From the NCBI GenBank assembly GCA_961205875.1, contig OY540816.1:23012701-23076700 (forward strand): DNA of 64,000 nt. Direction: 5' to 3'. Source of the DNA: Sialis fuliginosa. Taxonomy: Eukaryota; Arthropoda; Insecta; Megaloptera; Sialidae. The notes under the pieces are model-generated. The model was given only the letters and a program-made list of their open reading frames with translations. It was not told where the DNA came from and ran no database searches. The position numbers and the translations under genes were made by a program. Below, one piece after another: positions 21,891 to 34,455 of the stretch (position 1 is its first letter; each line of letters starts with the position of its first letter).

Positions 21891-23611
21891 TTAAATTATT
21901 TAAAATAATAATACTTTTTTTTCTACGAAACTATCTGAAAAATTAAACAATCAAAATGATATTTAATAATATATCAATATATAATTAAATGTAAAAAAAT
22001 ATGAGAGGTTATTGATTTTATGCAGTCAATGTTAATTGATATATGTGAGTCTAAGAATTGCCCTAGAATAATCAAGGCAAGAAATAATGTTTTTAATTTA
22101 CGTGTTTAAGGTAATCCGACTGTGTAAAATAATTTTGCTATAAATGTAAATATAAATAAAATTTTAAAATAAATAATGCAAATATTTAAAAAAAAAATTC
22201 TCGATATTTTAAAAATATTTGCAATATTTAGAATAATATTTTTTTTTGTTATTTAAAAAAAATTGGTTTCAAAAACGAAGTTTGTACATTAAATTAAATT
22301 GATTTGTCCAACAACAGTTACAGGTAGAGAAAATAACTATAAATACCTGTTAGCTTATTGAAACTCAGCATTTATGTATTTATTTTTAATTTAAAAAAAT
22401 CAGAAATATAAATTAAACTTACTATACTATACCGTGATATTTATTTATTTATTTTATTCATAGCACACTCTATGAAATAACTTTTAAATAAAAAGTGGGT
22501 AAATACATTTTTCAAAATAATACGAAAACGGTTTCATTTGCCCCACTTTTTTGATCAATACATGTCAAAATGATCATATTACGTAAACAGTTGTGATAAT
22601 TATTAATTAATTAATTAATTAAATAAAATATTGTTTAGATATATCGTATTTTATAAATGTATATAAAAAAATTAATTAATAAAAGCATTTAACCATAATT
22701 ATCAAAATTCTAGAGTAACTATCTTGTAAAAAATGTAAAAAGGTATAAAAGATAGGACCTTTGAGGATGCAATGTTAGGTCCTTTCAATTTTTTTTTAAT
22801 TGTGCAAATAAAAAATACATGTTTACTCAATTTTAATATTAAATTAAAAAATGTACTTTTTTCAAGCAAAAAAAAATTTATTGCGATACAAAAAGCCATT
22901 TTTTATTTATAATACAATGGCTTCCCCTCTTAACAACGGACATTTGTGTTTCCAAAAAAAAAAAAAATGCAACTTTTAATTCAGATTTTAGTGAAAAATA
23001 TGTAAGAACATTTTGACCAAAAATAAAATCGAAAAATTATTTTATTATAATTTAAAAAAAAATTAAATGGATCTAAAATTGTATACTCTAAGGTTCAATG
23101 TGTTGTAAATTATGTTTTAATAATTGTTAATATATTTTAAATGAAAGAAAGTTACTCTAGAAATGTTTATTGCCATTTTCATGTATACTTATATAAAAAA
23201 TAATCAATCTACATTGTTAATTATTATTTCGAATCAAAGTTAGTAAATATATTGTATAAAATAAATATTATATCCATGTTATAATTTAGTTATATTGCTT
23301 GAAATGTAAAATTGTGATACAGTTTCTTTGAAATCTTGTAAATAATGCTGTAAGTATAAAAATTATTTATCACAACTGCAGTAGTTTTTAAATTGATTGC
23401 AAAAATATTTCTTAAAAACGTATTTTATTTAAATTAAATTTCTGAATAGAAATATCTTTACAATACGATACAAAAAGAGTTAAATTTACCACTTGGATCT
23501 TATGTATGTCGGAATCATATGAATGTTCCGTTTTTTTAAATAAATGTTTATCATGTATATTTGTCTTTTTAATTTCCGGTTTTAAAAAAAATCATTATTT
23601 TTTTTAATTTA

Positions 23612-23840
23612 ATTTTTTATCACCTTTTGGCATATTGATTTTGTTTTTCTTTTTTTTGTATTTAAAGATACTATATTTTTTTGTTTGTTAATATACAGGG
23701 TGTGATACAATCTATTTTAATTTTTTTTTTTTTTTTTTTCATCTTTTGTTTGAAATTTACTAGCATATTGATTTTTTTATTTTATTTACAGATTGTATAT
23801 TTTTTGTAAATATACAGGGTGTGATACAGTCTATTCTAAT
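23612..23840 (+). repeat. Tandem duplication, period 119 bp
   Basis: ATACAGGGTGTGATACA appears at 23694 and 23813, each preceded by a GCATATTGATTTT block and T-rich DNA. Confidence 0.75.
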
Positions 23841-23918
23841 AAAGGTAAGTCTGACATTATTTTATAATAATTAGTGTAACACATTAAACGTTTATTTTAT
23901 TTTTGTATATTAGATATA

Positions 23919-24396
23919 AGGTATTGGTACCAGTTATGGCCGCTATAAGAGCAAACTGTTTTTGTGATTTACGGGTTTTTTTGTAATTCTCATGAACTCA
24001 TGTTACTAATAAAACAAGTAACTCTTTATTTAATCAATTGTTGTTGTTTATGTTTTTTCTCCAGTAATGGATAAAGTAAAACCAGTAATGAGCACGCAGT
24101 GATGAACACTTGCTAATGAAAAGTACTACGACACAAAATATATAAAAGAAAGAATCGTCAAATTTGAAACAATGTAAAGCAGTTGCTATGATAATACAAT
24201 AATTAATAATTAAATATCCGCCATTTTGACACCTATTGGCCGATTGTCATCAAATCACGCTGTAAGACAGTTAAATGTATATAGATTAATATTCAGAAAT
24301 GGTAGTAATGAAATATCAACAAATATTTCTAATTCAGTACATTTAATTAAAAAATATCCATTATTAGGGTCATATCCAAAACTGGTGCCAGTAACT
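23919..24396 (-). mobile_element. Family A copy, both ends present
   Basis: Left edge TA|AGGTATTGGTACCAGTTATG, right edge AACTGGTGCCAGTAACT|TA; 478 bp. Carries the family's GGCCGCTATAAGAGC block and the CCAGTAATGG repeats. Confidence 0.9.
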
Positions 24397-24470
24397 TAGT
24401 TATACTTATAAATAATAGCAAAAAATTTATTAAACCCTTAGTATTAACCCCCCCTCCCCTCCCGTGGAAC

Positions 24471-24981
24471 CCTCAAGACTTGTTCTAATCCAAACTTCTG
24501 GGTGTAAGCCGCGTCGATTTGGTCGTGTTAAGTGCACTTTTTTAGAACAGCCCTGAAGATGTCCACTGCAATGTGTGACGAAACGTTGGCCGATAACACA
24601 ACCAAATCGACGCAGCTTACACCCAGAAGCTAAGATACATATCAGGTTCGCCGCGGAAGCCTCAAGACTTGTTCTAATCCAAACTTTTGGGTGTAAAGCG
24701 CGTCGATTGTGCAGTTTTCGAAGAGCCCTTAAAATGTCCACTGCAATGTGGGACGAAACGTTAGCCGATAACACGACCAAATCGACGCGGCTTACACTCA
24801 GAAGTCAAGATCACCGCGGAAGCCTCAAGACTTGTTATAATCCAAACTTTTGGGTGTAAACCATATCGATTGTGCACTTTTAGAAGAACCCTTTAGATGT
24901 ACACTGCAATGTGTGAGGAAACGTTGACCGATAACACGACCAAGTTCACCGCGGAAGCCTCAAGACTTGTTCTAATCCAAA
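24471..24981 (+). repeat. Family H tandem array, three units
   Basis: CCTCAAGACTTGTTCTAATC starts units at 24471, 24660, 24823 and a partial one at 24959 (periods 189, 163, 136). The first unit is the fullest: 36-bp arms at 24495-24530 and 24594-24629 enclose CTGAAGAT (24553) and GTGTGACGAAACGTTGG (24573). CUGAAGA plus CGAAAC resembles the hammerhead ribozyme core found in Penelope-like elements; between them a 6-bp stem with a UGCAAU loop can form. Later units lose the left arm. Confidence 0.85.
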
Positions 24982-24999
24982 GTTAATTCGTCGATAAAT

Positions 25000-25380
25000 T
25001 GGATGTAGATATTATCGTATCTCTTATTTAACATTAGTTTCCTTGGCCGCTAAGTGGTCGTAAACGGTTAACGCTGCATTTGCTGACATACGAGTGCATT
25101 GTTGCCCGCTGCACACAAACATTATGTGCAGTGTGTGTGTATGTACGTACGTACCGCCCGCTGCTGTGAATTGTCGCGTGGCTACAGCGCCACAGTGTTG
25201 AATATTTACTCTGAACCGCATCAGATTAAATGTAAATATCGAACGGCTTTAATTACTATTTACGCGATATCTCTTTACTTGCGATAATGTAGAGCGCGTG
25301 CGCCCCGCGTGTGCAGTGGCGTCACGCGCATACGGACTCTGTGGGGTAAGGGAGTTTAATTAATAAATAGAAATAAACGC
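25000..25380. other. GC-richer unique segment, nothing recognised
   Basis: Richer in CpG than the surroundings (CGCGTGCGCCCCGCGTG near 25288), with TACGTACGTACC near 25142. No coding frame or repeat match inside the window. It could be regulatory; there is no direct evidence. Confidence 0.35.
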
Positions 25381-25384
25381 TCCG

Positions 25385-25715
25385 AGCCGATGCCAACTTT
25401 ATCTAATTCCAGGGTCTTAGGTTTTTAAACAGTGAAAATCTCGTAAAAATCAGTACATTAGGTAAGACGAGATTGTCGTAAATTCGAACTAGACAGAGCC
25501 GATGCCAACTTTGTCTAATTCCAGGGTCTTAAGCTTTTAAACAGTGAAAATCTCATAAAAATCGGTACAGTAGTTTAGACGGTACAGTAGGTAAGACGAG
25601 ATTGTCGTAAATTCGAACGAGACAGAGCTGATACCAACTTTATCTAATTTCAGGGTCTTAGGCTTTTAAACAGTGAAAATCTTATAAAAATCGGTACAGT
25701 AGTTTTTATGTTAAA
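25385..25715 (+). repeat. Tandem array, 3 units of 112-129 bp
   Basis: GATGCCAACTTT or its variant occurs at 25389, 25501 and 25630, each followed by TCTAATTCCAGGGTCTTAGG and AACAGTGAAAATCT. A lone relative is at 53750-53880 (TTCTAGGGTCATAGGCTTTC). Confidence 0.9.
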
Positions 25716-25737
25716 TTGTAACAAACATACTGAAATC

Positions 25738-25815
25738 TATCAATACTAATGTTATAAATGTGAAAGTGTGTCTGTCTGTCTATCTGTCTAAATTGCTGAA
25801 TCGATCAAGTAAATC
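25738..25815 (-). repeat. GTCTGTCTGTC repeat end
   Basis: ATACTAATGTTATAAATGTG then AAAGTGTGTCTGTCTGTC, the usual start of family S-like units read on the minus strand. Confidence 0.55.
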
Positions 25816-25954
25816 AAAAAAATGTTGTTTTTTTTTATAAAATACTAGCTGTTACTCGGAAGTTAGGTTAGGTAGGAGCTGTCAGATATTATACCCATGA
25901 AGAAGAAGAAGGTTAGGTTATTATGATAGTCGATAAAACAGGTCGCGCGTACAA

Positions 25955-26085
25955 ATGCCACACTCCCATTTAATACATTTTTCTGGATACAAAAAAGCAT
26001 GTTGTCTTTCCTCAGGATGCATCTTCCTGCCAAATTTCATCAAAATCGGTTCAGCTGTTTAGCCGTGAAAAAATAAAAACATACT
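25955..26085 (+). repeat. Family S repeat
   Basis: CTCAGGATGCATCTTCCTGC and AAATTTCATCAAAATCGGTT, then CAGCTGTTTAGCCGTG. Confidence 0.75.
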
Positions 26086-26904
26086 TGCACCGATTTTTTA
26101 ATACTCGCAGACTAAGCTATAGGGAAATTTTAGCCTACAGTATTTAAAAATTGTATTTAATTACTTTGATTTTTGAACAATCAAATGTTCAATTTATACA
26201 ATTCTTTATTTAATTATCATAGAACGACACTGTGTTCCTCCTATATATACATATATGTGTGTGTGAGTGGGGACAAAACAGGAAATTTAAAGTGTTTGGA
26301 TTGGCGTGATTTGAAATCGAGAAAAACGTTAATAGAATTGTAGATTGTGTACCAGCGCCGCCACCATAGTTTATTTTAACCGAAGTATTTTTTGCTGCGG
26401 TGAAATATAGAGACACACGGTGTTTGAACGGGTTCTAACTGGTCCTGTCTCTATCTCTCTCTCTCTCACACACATATTTACACGGTATGTATCTTAACAA
26501 AATGGGCAATACAAAGTTTATTAATAATTATTTGATCAGAAATTACAAACATATATTATATAATTATTATAAACATTATTTCTTTGAAATTAGTGGTTTT
26601 AGATGTGGGTACAGGCCCTAAGCCTAACTATATGGGTTAATTAACCTTTTTTCCTATTGAAGAGAATACAAATTAAATTCGATCTTCATAAGAGTAGTTT
26701 GGACTGAATATTATATCTGTTTTAGTGGGGGGGGGCTATAAATGTAAATAATATTATAAATGACTAATCCTAAATATAAAATTTCACCACTTTAATTTAT
26801 CGTTTTAACAATGCCTACAGCTCGACAGACAGGCAGGCAGACAACCCGTATAAGAATTAAAAAAGATATATTACATATTAGCTGAATTTGTATTTTTTTA
26901 ATCT
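26086..26904. other. No gene or repeat recognised
   Basis: AT-rich with a CT/CA microsatellite near 26445-26475 and a G-run near 26727. Confidence 0.5.
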
Positions 26905-27065
26905 AATCAATTTCTTTTGGGATACAAAGTAGCCTATGTCCTTCTTCAGGATACAAGCTATCACCCTGCCAAATTTCATCAAGATCGATTCAGCGGTTCA
27001 GCCGTGAAAAAGTAACAAACATATAGACAGTTATTGTTCCATTTATAATATAATTTTTCTAAATA
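26905..27065 (+). repeat. Family S repeat
   Basis: TTTGGGATACAAAGTAGCCT, ACAAGCTATCACCCTGCC and AAATTTCATCAAGATCGATT; the reference copy for this family here. Confidence 0.8.
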
Positions 27066-28034
27066 AAAAATTAGTGAAAATTGTAGTTTTCGTATTAATT
27101 TTGAACATTACTACGATCGATAACGACTGAAAAGATGAAGTAGTATTAAACAAACAATTTCAAGAAAACAGCGGAAGCCTCAAAGCCATCAACAACTTAT
27201 AATTTCACTTGAAATGTTTGTGAAAATTGACGAAAAAGTAAAAAGAAATATTTCGACATAGTTTGCAAATCCGGCGGTACATAATTCTTCAAACAAAGTA
27301 AAGAGACAAGAATAAATACGGCCAGTTATTCCGTGATAAACAGAAATAATCCTACCTACCCCCTACCCCCGCGCTGTGTACTCCCAACAACATCTCTACA
27401 CATTGCACCCCACAATGCCAACCCCTATCTTTCAACTCGCTGCTTTATCACTAGGGTTGCAAATGCTATACATTTCTAACTACAACTATTCAAAATTAGA
27501 ATTATATTAAAGGGCAAATTTACTAAATGACTTTTCAGGATTTTATGAAAAGTTTAATTAAAATTTGTATTAATTCTTTTAAACGATTTTTATCAAAGAA
27601 AGAATACCTGCCTGTGATCATTCCCTCTCCCCTGCGACTACTTGGCAATCTCCCTCCTTGCCGCACGCCGCGACACGGGTCGCCATCAAGCGAATTATAT
27701 GTTCCCGTATGTATATTTCGATATTTTCTAAACTATACGACCAAATTGGATGCTGTAAAGTGCAAAATATATCTACATTAAGTACTTGTGACGATGAAAT
27801 CATTTATTTCGATAAGGATTAATGTTTTGTAGGTCACAAGTCCACGTAAACAAAACCCAAATGTTTTAAATTTTCTTTATAACATAAAAGCAGTCATTGT
27901 GGTTTTAATATAAAATATATAGTATCGCGGACTTTTTTTTTAGTCGTTTTGGTTCTACACAATTCTTTACTAGATTATTTTGTTCAACGGAAATTTTTTT
28001 TCTGACTTGATTTACTATAATCGTCACTGCTTAG
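27066..28034. other. No gene recognised
   Basis: Mixed composition with a C-rich patch around 27350-27400. A short AGCGGAAGCCTCAAAGCC string at 27171 echoes the family H right flank. Confidence 0.5.
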
Positions 28035-28165
28035 TTGTTATGTTACCTAGCGTAACAAAATAGAGTATATAACCTGGCCTATGAATTAAAAAAAACACGT
28101 AAATCTGATAAGTGGTTCTCGAGTGATAAGCGCACTAACGGACAGACAGGCAGACAGAGAGATAA
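28035..28165 (+). repeat. GACAGAC repeat fragment
   Basis: GTTACCTAGCGTAACAAAAT, CACGTAAATCTGATAAGTGG and ACGGACAGACAGGCAGACAG; same family as 10410-10552. Confidence 0.7.
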
Positions 28166-28689
28166 TAAAAACAAATTAATTGTTTAATCGTCAAATTTAT
28201 TAGAATAAAAATAATTCGCGCAAGCTTTCGATTCACAGAATCATCGTCAGGATAATATATACAATATTGTAAATTTACGAGTGAATGTAAATCTTGAGTT
28301 TGGCTGGCCCTAAGTCGCATATCGCGCGCTACTTTCTCCACCCTCGCCACCACATCGTCCCCTCCCCTTTCCGCCACACTTCCCCCTCCCTTTCTCAAGA
28401 AGTACAACCGGACGTCTTAAATAATACAACCGTCTGCAATGCGGGCTTCATATTTACGAATGCAACTTTATTTTTTCCAACCAGCACGCCTTTGTGGTCT
28501 ATATAGTATGTATATACCTACATGCATATATATCTACCTATGTACATGTATATAAAACAAAAGCAAATGTTATTATGGGGGTGAGTTTTTGTCGTAAAAA
28601 GAGGGGGTATTGTATAATATTAGAGGTAAGTATATACATGTGGCATAAAATATAGAAAACAATGAAACAAAATTCGGGATCTGCATGAT

Positions 28690-29045
28690 TTTTGAAGTGA
28701 AACTTCTTTAGGAGAGTTAGTGAATTGAAATTACCTCGACACGTTTTAAAATACGACAGATTTTTAAGATGAAACGTTAAGGAGAGTGTGTATATGCGTG
28801 AGAGTCACTTTACGTCGGTTATGCGTGAGAAAGAGAGATGAGTAGATGTATAATAGAAAGATGGATGAATTTAAAATACGACAGATTTTTAAGATGAAAC
28901 GTTAAGGAGAGTGTGTATATCCGTGAGAGTCACTTTACGTCGGTTATGCGTGAGAAAGAGAGATGAGTAGATGTATAAGAGAAAGATGGATAAATGCGTA
29001 CTAGTCACTTTACGTCGGTTATGCGTGAGAAAAATAGATAGTTTG
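28690..29045 (+). repeat. Tandem array, period about 125 bp
   Basis: AAAATACGACAGATTTTTAA at 28748 and 28873 starts two units with TCACTTTACGTCGGTTATGC; a third short piece follows at about 29000. A minus-strand relative lies at 53100-53290. It begins just after GAAGTGAAACTTCTTTAGG. Confidence 0.85.
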
Positions 29046-29960
29046 AAAAAATAAACATCAACCTTTAAAATACCTTATTAAAGGTTTTCTGGGTTGCTGA
29101 ATAAGGATTTGTTAGTAAGCAGCTATCAAATAATCAATTTTTTTTAAATTAACATTGTTTATATTTAGCAATATTTTTTGCTAAATCAGGTTTAGCAGAT
29201 CGACAAAAAAATTAAAGATTAAAAAAAAAGTTTACTCAAAAATTACAGCCTGTACTCTGATTTGAACCAATTGTGCGCCGCCCCATCTAGCCTGTCGCCC
29301 TGGTCTCCCCCCCCCCACAAAAACCGTCGCTGGCTCCAATAATAATAATAATTCCCGCGAACATTCTGTATATATTAAAAATGTATGAATATTATTTTTC
29401 TTACTAAAATTCTAATACACCTTTCTTGAACTTCACACTTAATTCTTCATTTTATTATAATCACTCCTAAACACAATTTTATTAAAATTAATCTCAAACC
29501 CCAAAATTCATTGTTGCAAAAAAACAGCAGCAACAACAATGAAAACGTTAATTTGAACATTGGCCTTTCTGTTCTACCTCACAGCGTTGGGTTCTCTCTC
29601 ACTCCGTCTAACACTTGACGGTACTCTAAAATCTAAATTGTAATTACATTGCGCAATTATCGTCCACTCTCTCCGGCTGGAGCACCCCTCGTTGGAAGCT
29701 GTAATTACAGAAGCGAGTGTGTGTCGGAACACAAAAAAAAAATCTGTTAGTGATTTTTGTTATTCGACATACATATGTTCATATTGTATGAAGTGGGCTA
29801 AAAAAATTGACCGACTTTCAAACCATATATCTCGATAATGGGTTAATGTACCAAAATGGGGAATACTTTAAATTAAAGATAAATTAAGTGGCTTTAAAAT
29901 GGTATATAACATATATAATTTTGATACAGTCAAACTACTTAATTTTGTGATTTTTTTAGA
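29046..29960. other. No gene recognised
   Basis: AT-rich with a C-rich patch (29306-29320), an AAT run near 29338 and a GC-richer stretch 29580-29700. Confidence 0.5.
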
Positions 29961-29964
29961 AACC

Positions 29965-30240
29965 ATAAATGCGAAAGTAACTGTCTATTTGTTACCTTTT
30001 CACGGCTAAACCGCTAAACCGATCTTGATGAAATTTTTCTGGGAGATAGCTTGCATCCTGAGGAAGGACATAGGCTACTTTATATTCCGAATTTTTTTTA
30101 TAAGCGATAGCTTTTATACTTTTTTGGCGTAGATAGCTAAGAAGTGCAAATTCAAAACTAAAAGTCTGTATTATCGACTATTGTAAAAGATATTTGTATT
30201 AACTAAAATGTATTCCACGCGAACGAAGTCACGGGTAACA
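29965..30240 (-). repeat. Family S repeat
   Basis: TTCACGGCTAAACCGCTAAA, CGATCTTGATGAAATTT, GGGAGATAGCTTGCATCC, GACATAGGCTACTT; continues to CGCGAACGAAGTCACGGGTA, the usual end text of such units. Confidence 0.75.
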
Positions 30241-30244
30241 ATTA

Positions 30245-30677
30245 ATATGTTGGCACCAGTCTTGGAAATAACCCCAGTAATGGCTATTTTTTAATGAAAT
30301 GTATTGAATTAGAAATATTTGTTGATTTTTGATTACTACCATTTCTGAATATTAATCTATATACATTTAACTGTCTTACAGCGTAATTTGACGATTCTTT
30401 CTTTTATATCTTTCGTGTCGTAGTACTTATCATTTTGTAATCATTGTAATCACTGCGTGCTCATTACTGGTTTTACTTTATCCATTACTGGATAAAAAAA
30501 AAAAAAAATAAATAAAAGGCTATAATTTAAAAAACAAACTATATTTACGGACTTTGGTAATTAAATTGATTAAATAAAGAGTTACTTGTTTTATTAATAA
30601 CATGAGTTTATGAAAATTACAAAAAAGAAGCCCGTCAAACACAAAAACAGTAGCGACCATAACTGGTTCCAGTACCT
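30245..30677 (+). mobile_element. Family A copy
   Basis: Left end ATGTTGGCACCAGTCTTGG (first bases altered), right end AACTGGTTCCAGTACCT then TA. The block around the central TTGGCC/GGTGTCAAAATGG is missing, so it carries an internal deletion. Confidence 0.85.
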
Positions 30678-31834
30678 TATTTATAAATACATACAAATGA
30701 GGTGGGTTCACTCACTTTTGTTAGATTTCAACACCTTACTAGCTAAATATATCCACTATACATATTATTCTCTTTCTGCGGTCTACATTCTCGACAAACT
30801 ATAAACAGATAAGTTCGTAGTAAATCATCGCGAATTACAATCAAATATATCAAAACATTTTCTTTGAAATCTAACTGTACAGTTGGTTAAACAGCCAAAG
30901 TTACGAATAAACTAACAGTGTCTAAAAACCGTGCGCGCAAAGATGAAAATTTGAAAATTATACAAGTGGAAGTTTCAATTCTCACAATTCAAATATTTAA
31001 TCGTGGAGAAGAATAAGAGGAGAAGTTGTGCTACACGGGCGTAACCAACGGGCGGGAACGAGGGCGTCGTTGGGGATATTATATATATGTATATATGTAT
31101 CAGAATCCTGAATAGAAAAGAAAGGATTCGAATTTAAAAACAGCTTAAACTTTACAATAGTACAAAAAAATCTAGGTGATTCTAGGAGAAGTTGTACTGC
31201 AGTGGAGTAGCTACCGGGGGTGGAAGAGAGGGGGGGGGGTATCTGGTGTTCTAAAAAGAATTAAGATTTAATTAAATATAAACTAATCAGGTTAATTTGT
31301 TTCTTTTATAATCGAGGAGATTCTGATACAATAATAAGAATTGAAGTTCTGTTACAAAGGTGTAGTTACCTTAATTAGAAACACGTATAGTGTTCACTCT
31401 CAGAACTACGTATAAGAAAGTTTTTTTAAGGGAGGGGGGGTGGAGATATACTGAATTTTACCAACGTGTCATTTTGTTTTTATTCAAACACTTCAAAAGG
31501 GGTTGAATGTGTCGAGGATAAAAATTGATACAAAATTCTGATTGAGGTTCACACAACGCCAACAAGAATTAGTCAATATAATGAAGAGATGTAGGTGAGG
31601 ACAATCTCTGGGAGAGCTTATCTCCAGTGGCGAAGCTGAGGTAGTTTTAGATTAAAACGTGACTCAATCTCCACGACGACAAACTGTTTTTATCACAGAT
31701 ATGACATGTCAGGTTTACCAACTGTCACGATAATATACCATTGGGATTTTGATACCGACCCGAATAATATGTGTTCATATTTAACACAAACGTGGCGGGT
31801 GATCTTTCGTAAAAAATATATATATAAAAGGATA
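30678..31834. other. No gene recognised; diverged repeat traces
   Basis: AGGAGAAGTTGT followed by TG/GGGCGTAAC or GGAGTAGCTAC occurs at 31018 and 31182. G-runs lie at 31229 and 31432. ACGTATAAGAAAGT is at 31408. Confidence 0.4.
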
Positions 31835-31957
31835 AGGTACTGGCACCAGTCTTGGATATGACCCCAGTAATGGCTATTTTTAAATTAAATGTACTGAATT
31901 AGAAATATTTGATTACTATCATTTCTGAATATTAATCTATATACCTACCTACATTTA
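31835..31957 (+). mobile_element. Family A left-end fragment
   Basis: TA|AGGTACTGGCACCAGTCTTG, ACCCCAGTAATGGC, ATTAATCTATATACC; truncated after about 120 bp. Confidence 0.8.
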
Positions 31958-33265
31958 AGGTATTTCTCGGAAAAATTAAAAGATTCAAATTCTGTAAAAA
32001 ATTAAAAAAAGGTTATTAGAAGCTCCATTCAAAATCTTAAAATGATTGACCATCTTTAAAATAAAATCAAAAATTTAACATTGCAAGTATAGGGATTACG
32101 ATATTTTAAGTGGGTTTTCAATGGAAAAGTAAATAATTTTATGTGAAGGAACATCAAGAAATTTATGAAATTTTGAGAAAAACTAAATTAATATTATTGG
32201 AGTTAATATAAAAAATCTCAAGTATTTTCACAACCCCGTTTTTAAGTTATACGTAAAATAAAAATTTATTTTCTGTTATATAATATCACGGTAGTAGCTA
32301 TGACAACGCCGCAAAATATTTACAATTGCCGCGGTATTAAAAAATCGTATGTGCTGAATATATTGTTCTTTTAATTTCAAGGAATAATAAAAATAATTAA
32401 AACTATTTCTTAATTATAAACTTATAATAAATAACAAATTCAGCTGCAAATAATAGTACACGTTATCAAATCAAAACAATAAATAATATGTAGCTGTCAT
32501 CGGGAATACAAATAATTTAGAAGAAAGTAAAAAGTATATTTAATTTAATATTTTAATATTTTACGACACTTTTAGAAAAAGTATTAATTCTAGGTATTTT
32601 TAGACCAGAAGGACAAAACAGTTTTTTTTGACAAAATAGCAACAAAACCTATATAAAAGTGTTTTTAAAACACCGTATTCTTGTTTTGTCGTTTTGGTCT
32701 AAACACGGCATTAGATAACTCAATATTTTATGTTGAAATTAAAATTTTATAATTAATTAAATGTCAGTTTTATTATTACAATATCACTCCCATGAGTTGA
32801 GATTTAATTTTTCCTCCGTTACTCATTACGTATAAAAATTGGAATTTATGGATTGAGGAATGCAAGTTTACCCCACAGTTTTACTACTATACTGTCATCC
32901 TTGTATGCATTATTAAGAGTTGAAATATAGTTAAACTCCCTTGCTACTCCTTGTGTATGAAGGCATAAGCGTAGAGCGCGATGAACAAAATAGAAAAATT
33001 CAGTATGGTATTTTTTCTTTATTAATTATCAAATTAATTAAACTAAACAAAATTTGCTGGATTATTTGTGAAATTTTCATTAAGAAAATATTTTACAAAA
33101 CATTCTAAAAATTTATGAAAAATATGAAAAACCCCAAAAAATACTGAAAAGTATATAATAATTAAATTTAAAATTTGCCAAGTCAATCAACAGCTTTAAA
33201 AAAAATAAAATTGTTATACATACATATACTTTTCAGAATTTTTTGGATTTTTTTAAAATCGGTTT
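31958..33265. other. AT-rich DNA, nothing recognised
   Basis: No coding frame or clear repeat. A loose inverted pair (AAAAAATACTGAAAAGTATA and TATACTTTTCAGAATTTTTT) lies near 33133-33245. Confidence 0.5.
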
Positions 33266-33269
33266 TATT

Positions 33270-33900
33270 TTTTTAACGATTGTCTTTTTATGCTGGTATG
33301 TTTCTAATAATTACTTAATATAAATTAATAAATACTTCGTAACCCCACCCCCACCCCCCTCCTCCTATTGCGACTATGGCCCTTTCTCTATATGTCCTGA
33401 CTTAAGGAACAGCCTGTAGTATATTAATTTTTTTTTAATTATAGTGTGTCTATTTATGATGTCACATATTTCTAATAATCACGTAATATAAATTAAAATA
33501 AATACTTTCTAACCCCTTTTTGTTGCGGCTACTGCCCTGTCTCTATATTCTAGTTTTTTTTGTTTTAATTTCAATTTCAATTTTTTTTTTTTTATATTAT
33601 TTTAATTATTTTTTATTTTTTATTCTATATACAAATATTTATAAAGAGTTCCACTGACCTATTCTATACTATACCATGTAGTGAAAAAGAATAAAATGTT
33701 TATTTATTTATTTATTTATTTATACCTATGTGCTGACTTAAAAAACAGCCTGTAGAATATTATTATTATTTTTTTAATAATTATTTGTCCGTTTATTTCT
33801 GATGCCACATGTTTCTAATAATTACAAGTAATATAATTGAATGAATACTTTATACCCCTCCCACTCCTCCCTGTTGCGGCTACGGCCCTGCAAGGATGTG
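33270..33900 (+). repeat. Degenerate tandem repeat, about 3 units
   Basis: Marked by TTTCTAATAATNA at 33300, 33468 and 33811 and by TTGCGGCTACNGCCCT variants at 33368, 33524 and 33875, with ACAGCCTGTAGNATATTA at two sites. A (TTTA)n run sits at 33699-33722. Confidence 0.7.
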
Positions 33901-34455
33901 ACACGATAAAGTATCTTATCTTGGAGTTCCTCGCCAAGATTTTATTCCGACGCGAAAGTTCCCGCGGCCGCCGCATTGTTAGTCAAACGTAAATAACTGA
34001 ATTAAACTTTTCATCAGCACATAAAAGTTTTTATTGGTGTTAAACCGCTGATCCCATTGGGGGTGATTCGTTCTATTATTCATAATTTTACAATTTACAG
34101 GTAAACTTCAAATTGAATGTACTATAAAGGTTTTGTTCTTTAATTGTTTCCTATTTTTACCCTTTTTATTTTGCTACTTTGTGGAAATCGTTTAGAGATA
34201 TTTCAGATCATATAAGGATTACAATTTTTTGTTTTTTTTTGACGTAAATAACTTCCAGTGTTTCAGGCATTTTAGAAACTTGAGGTACACGTAAAAATCA
34301 AAACATTTAATCAGTTTTAATTAGTGTTAAATTTAATATTATAAATAAAAAATATTAAATTTAGTATTTCCACGATTGCGCTTGTAAATATTAATTAATA
34401 TAGTTAAAAAAAAAATAACGGTATATAAGAATATATTCTACAGTGTAGTAAATGG
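33901..34455. other. No gene recognised
   Basis: A GC-rich patch (CCCGCGGCCGCCGC at 33961) stands out in otherwise AT-rich DNA. Confidence 0.45.

Larger units (their letters stand above)
18590..23600. other. Very AT-rich stretch without recognised gene
   Basis: Except for the fold-back elements and solo ends listed separately, I see only AT-rich sequence with many AATAAA strings, several TGTAAATA (Pumilio-type) strings and homopolymer runs. No frame looks coding. It could be an extended beat 3' UTR or simply intergenic DNA. Confidence 0.5.
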
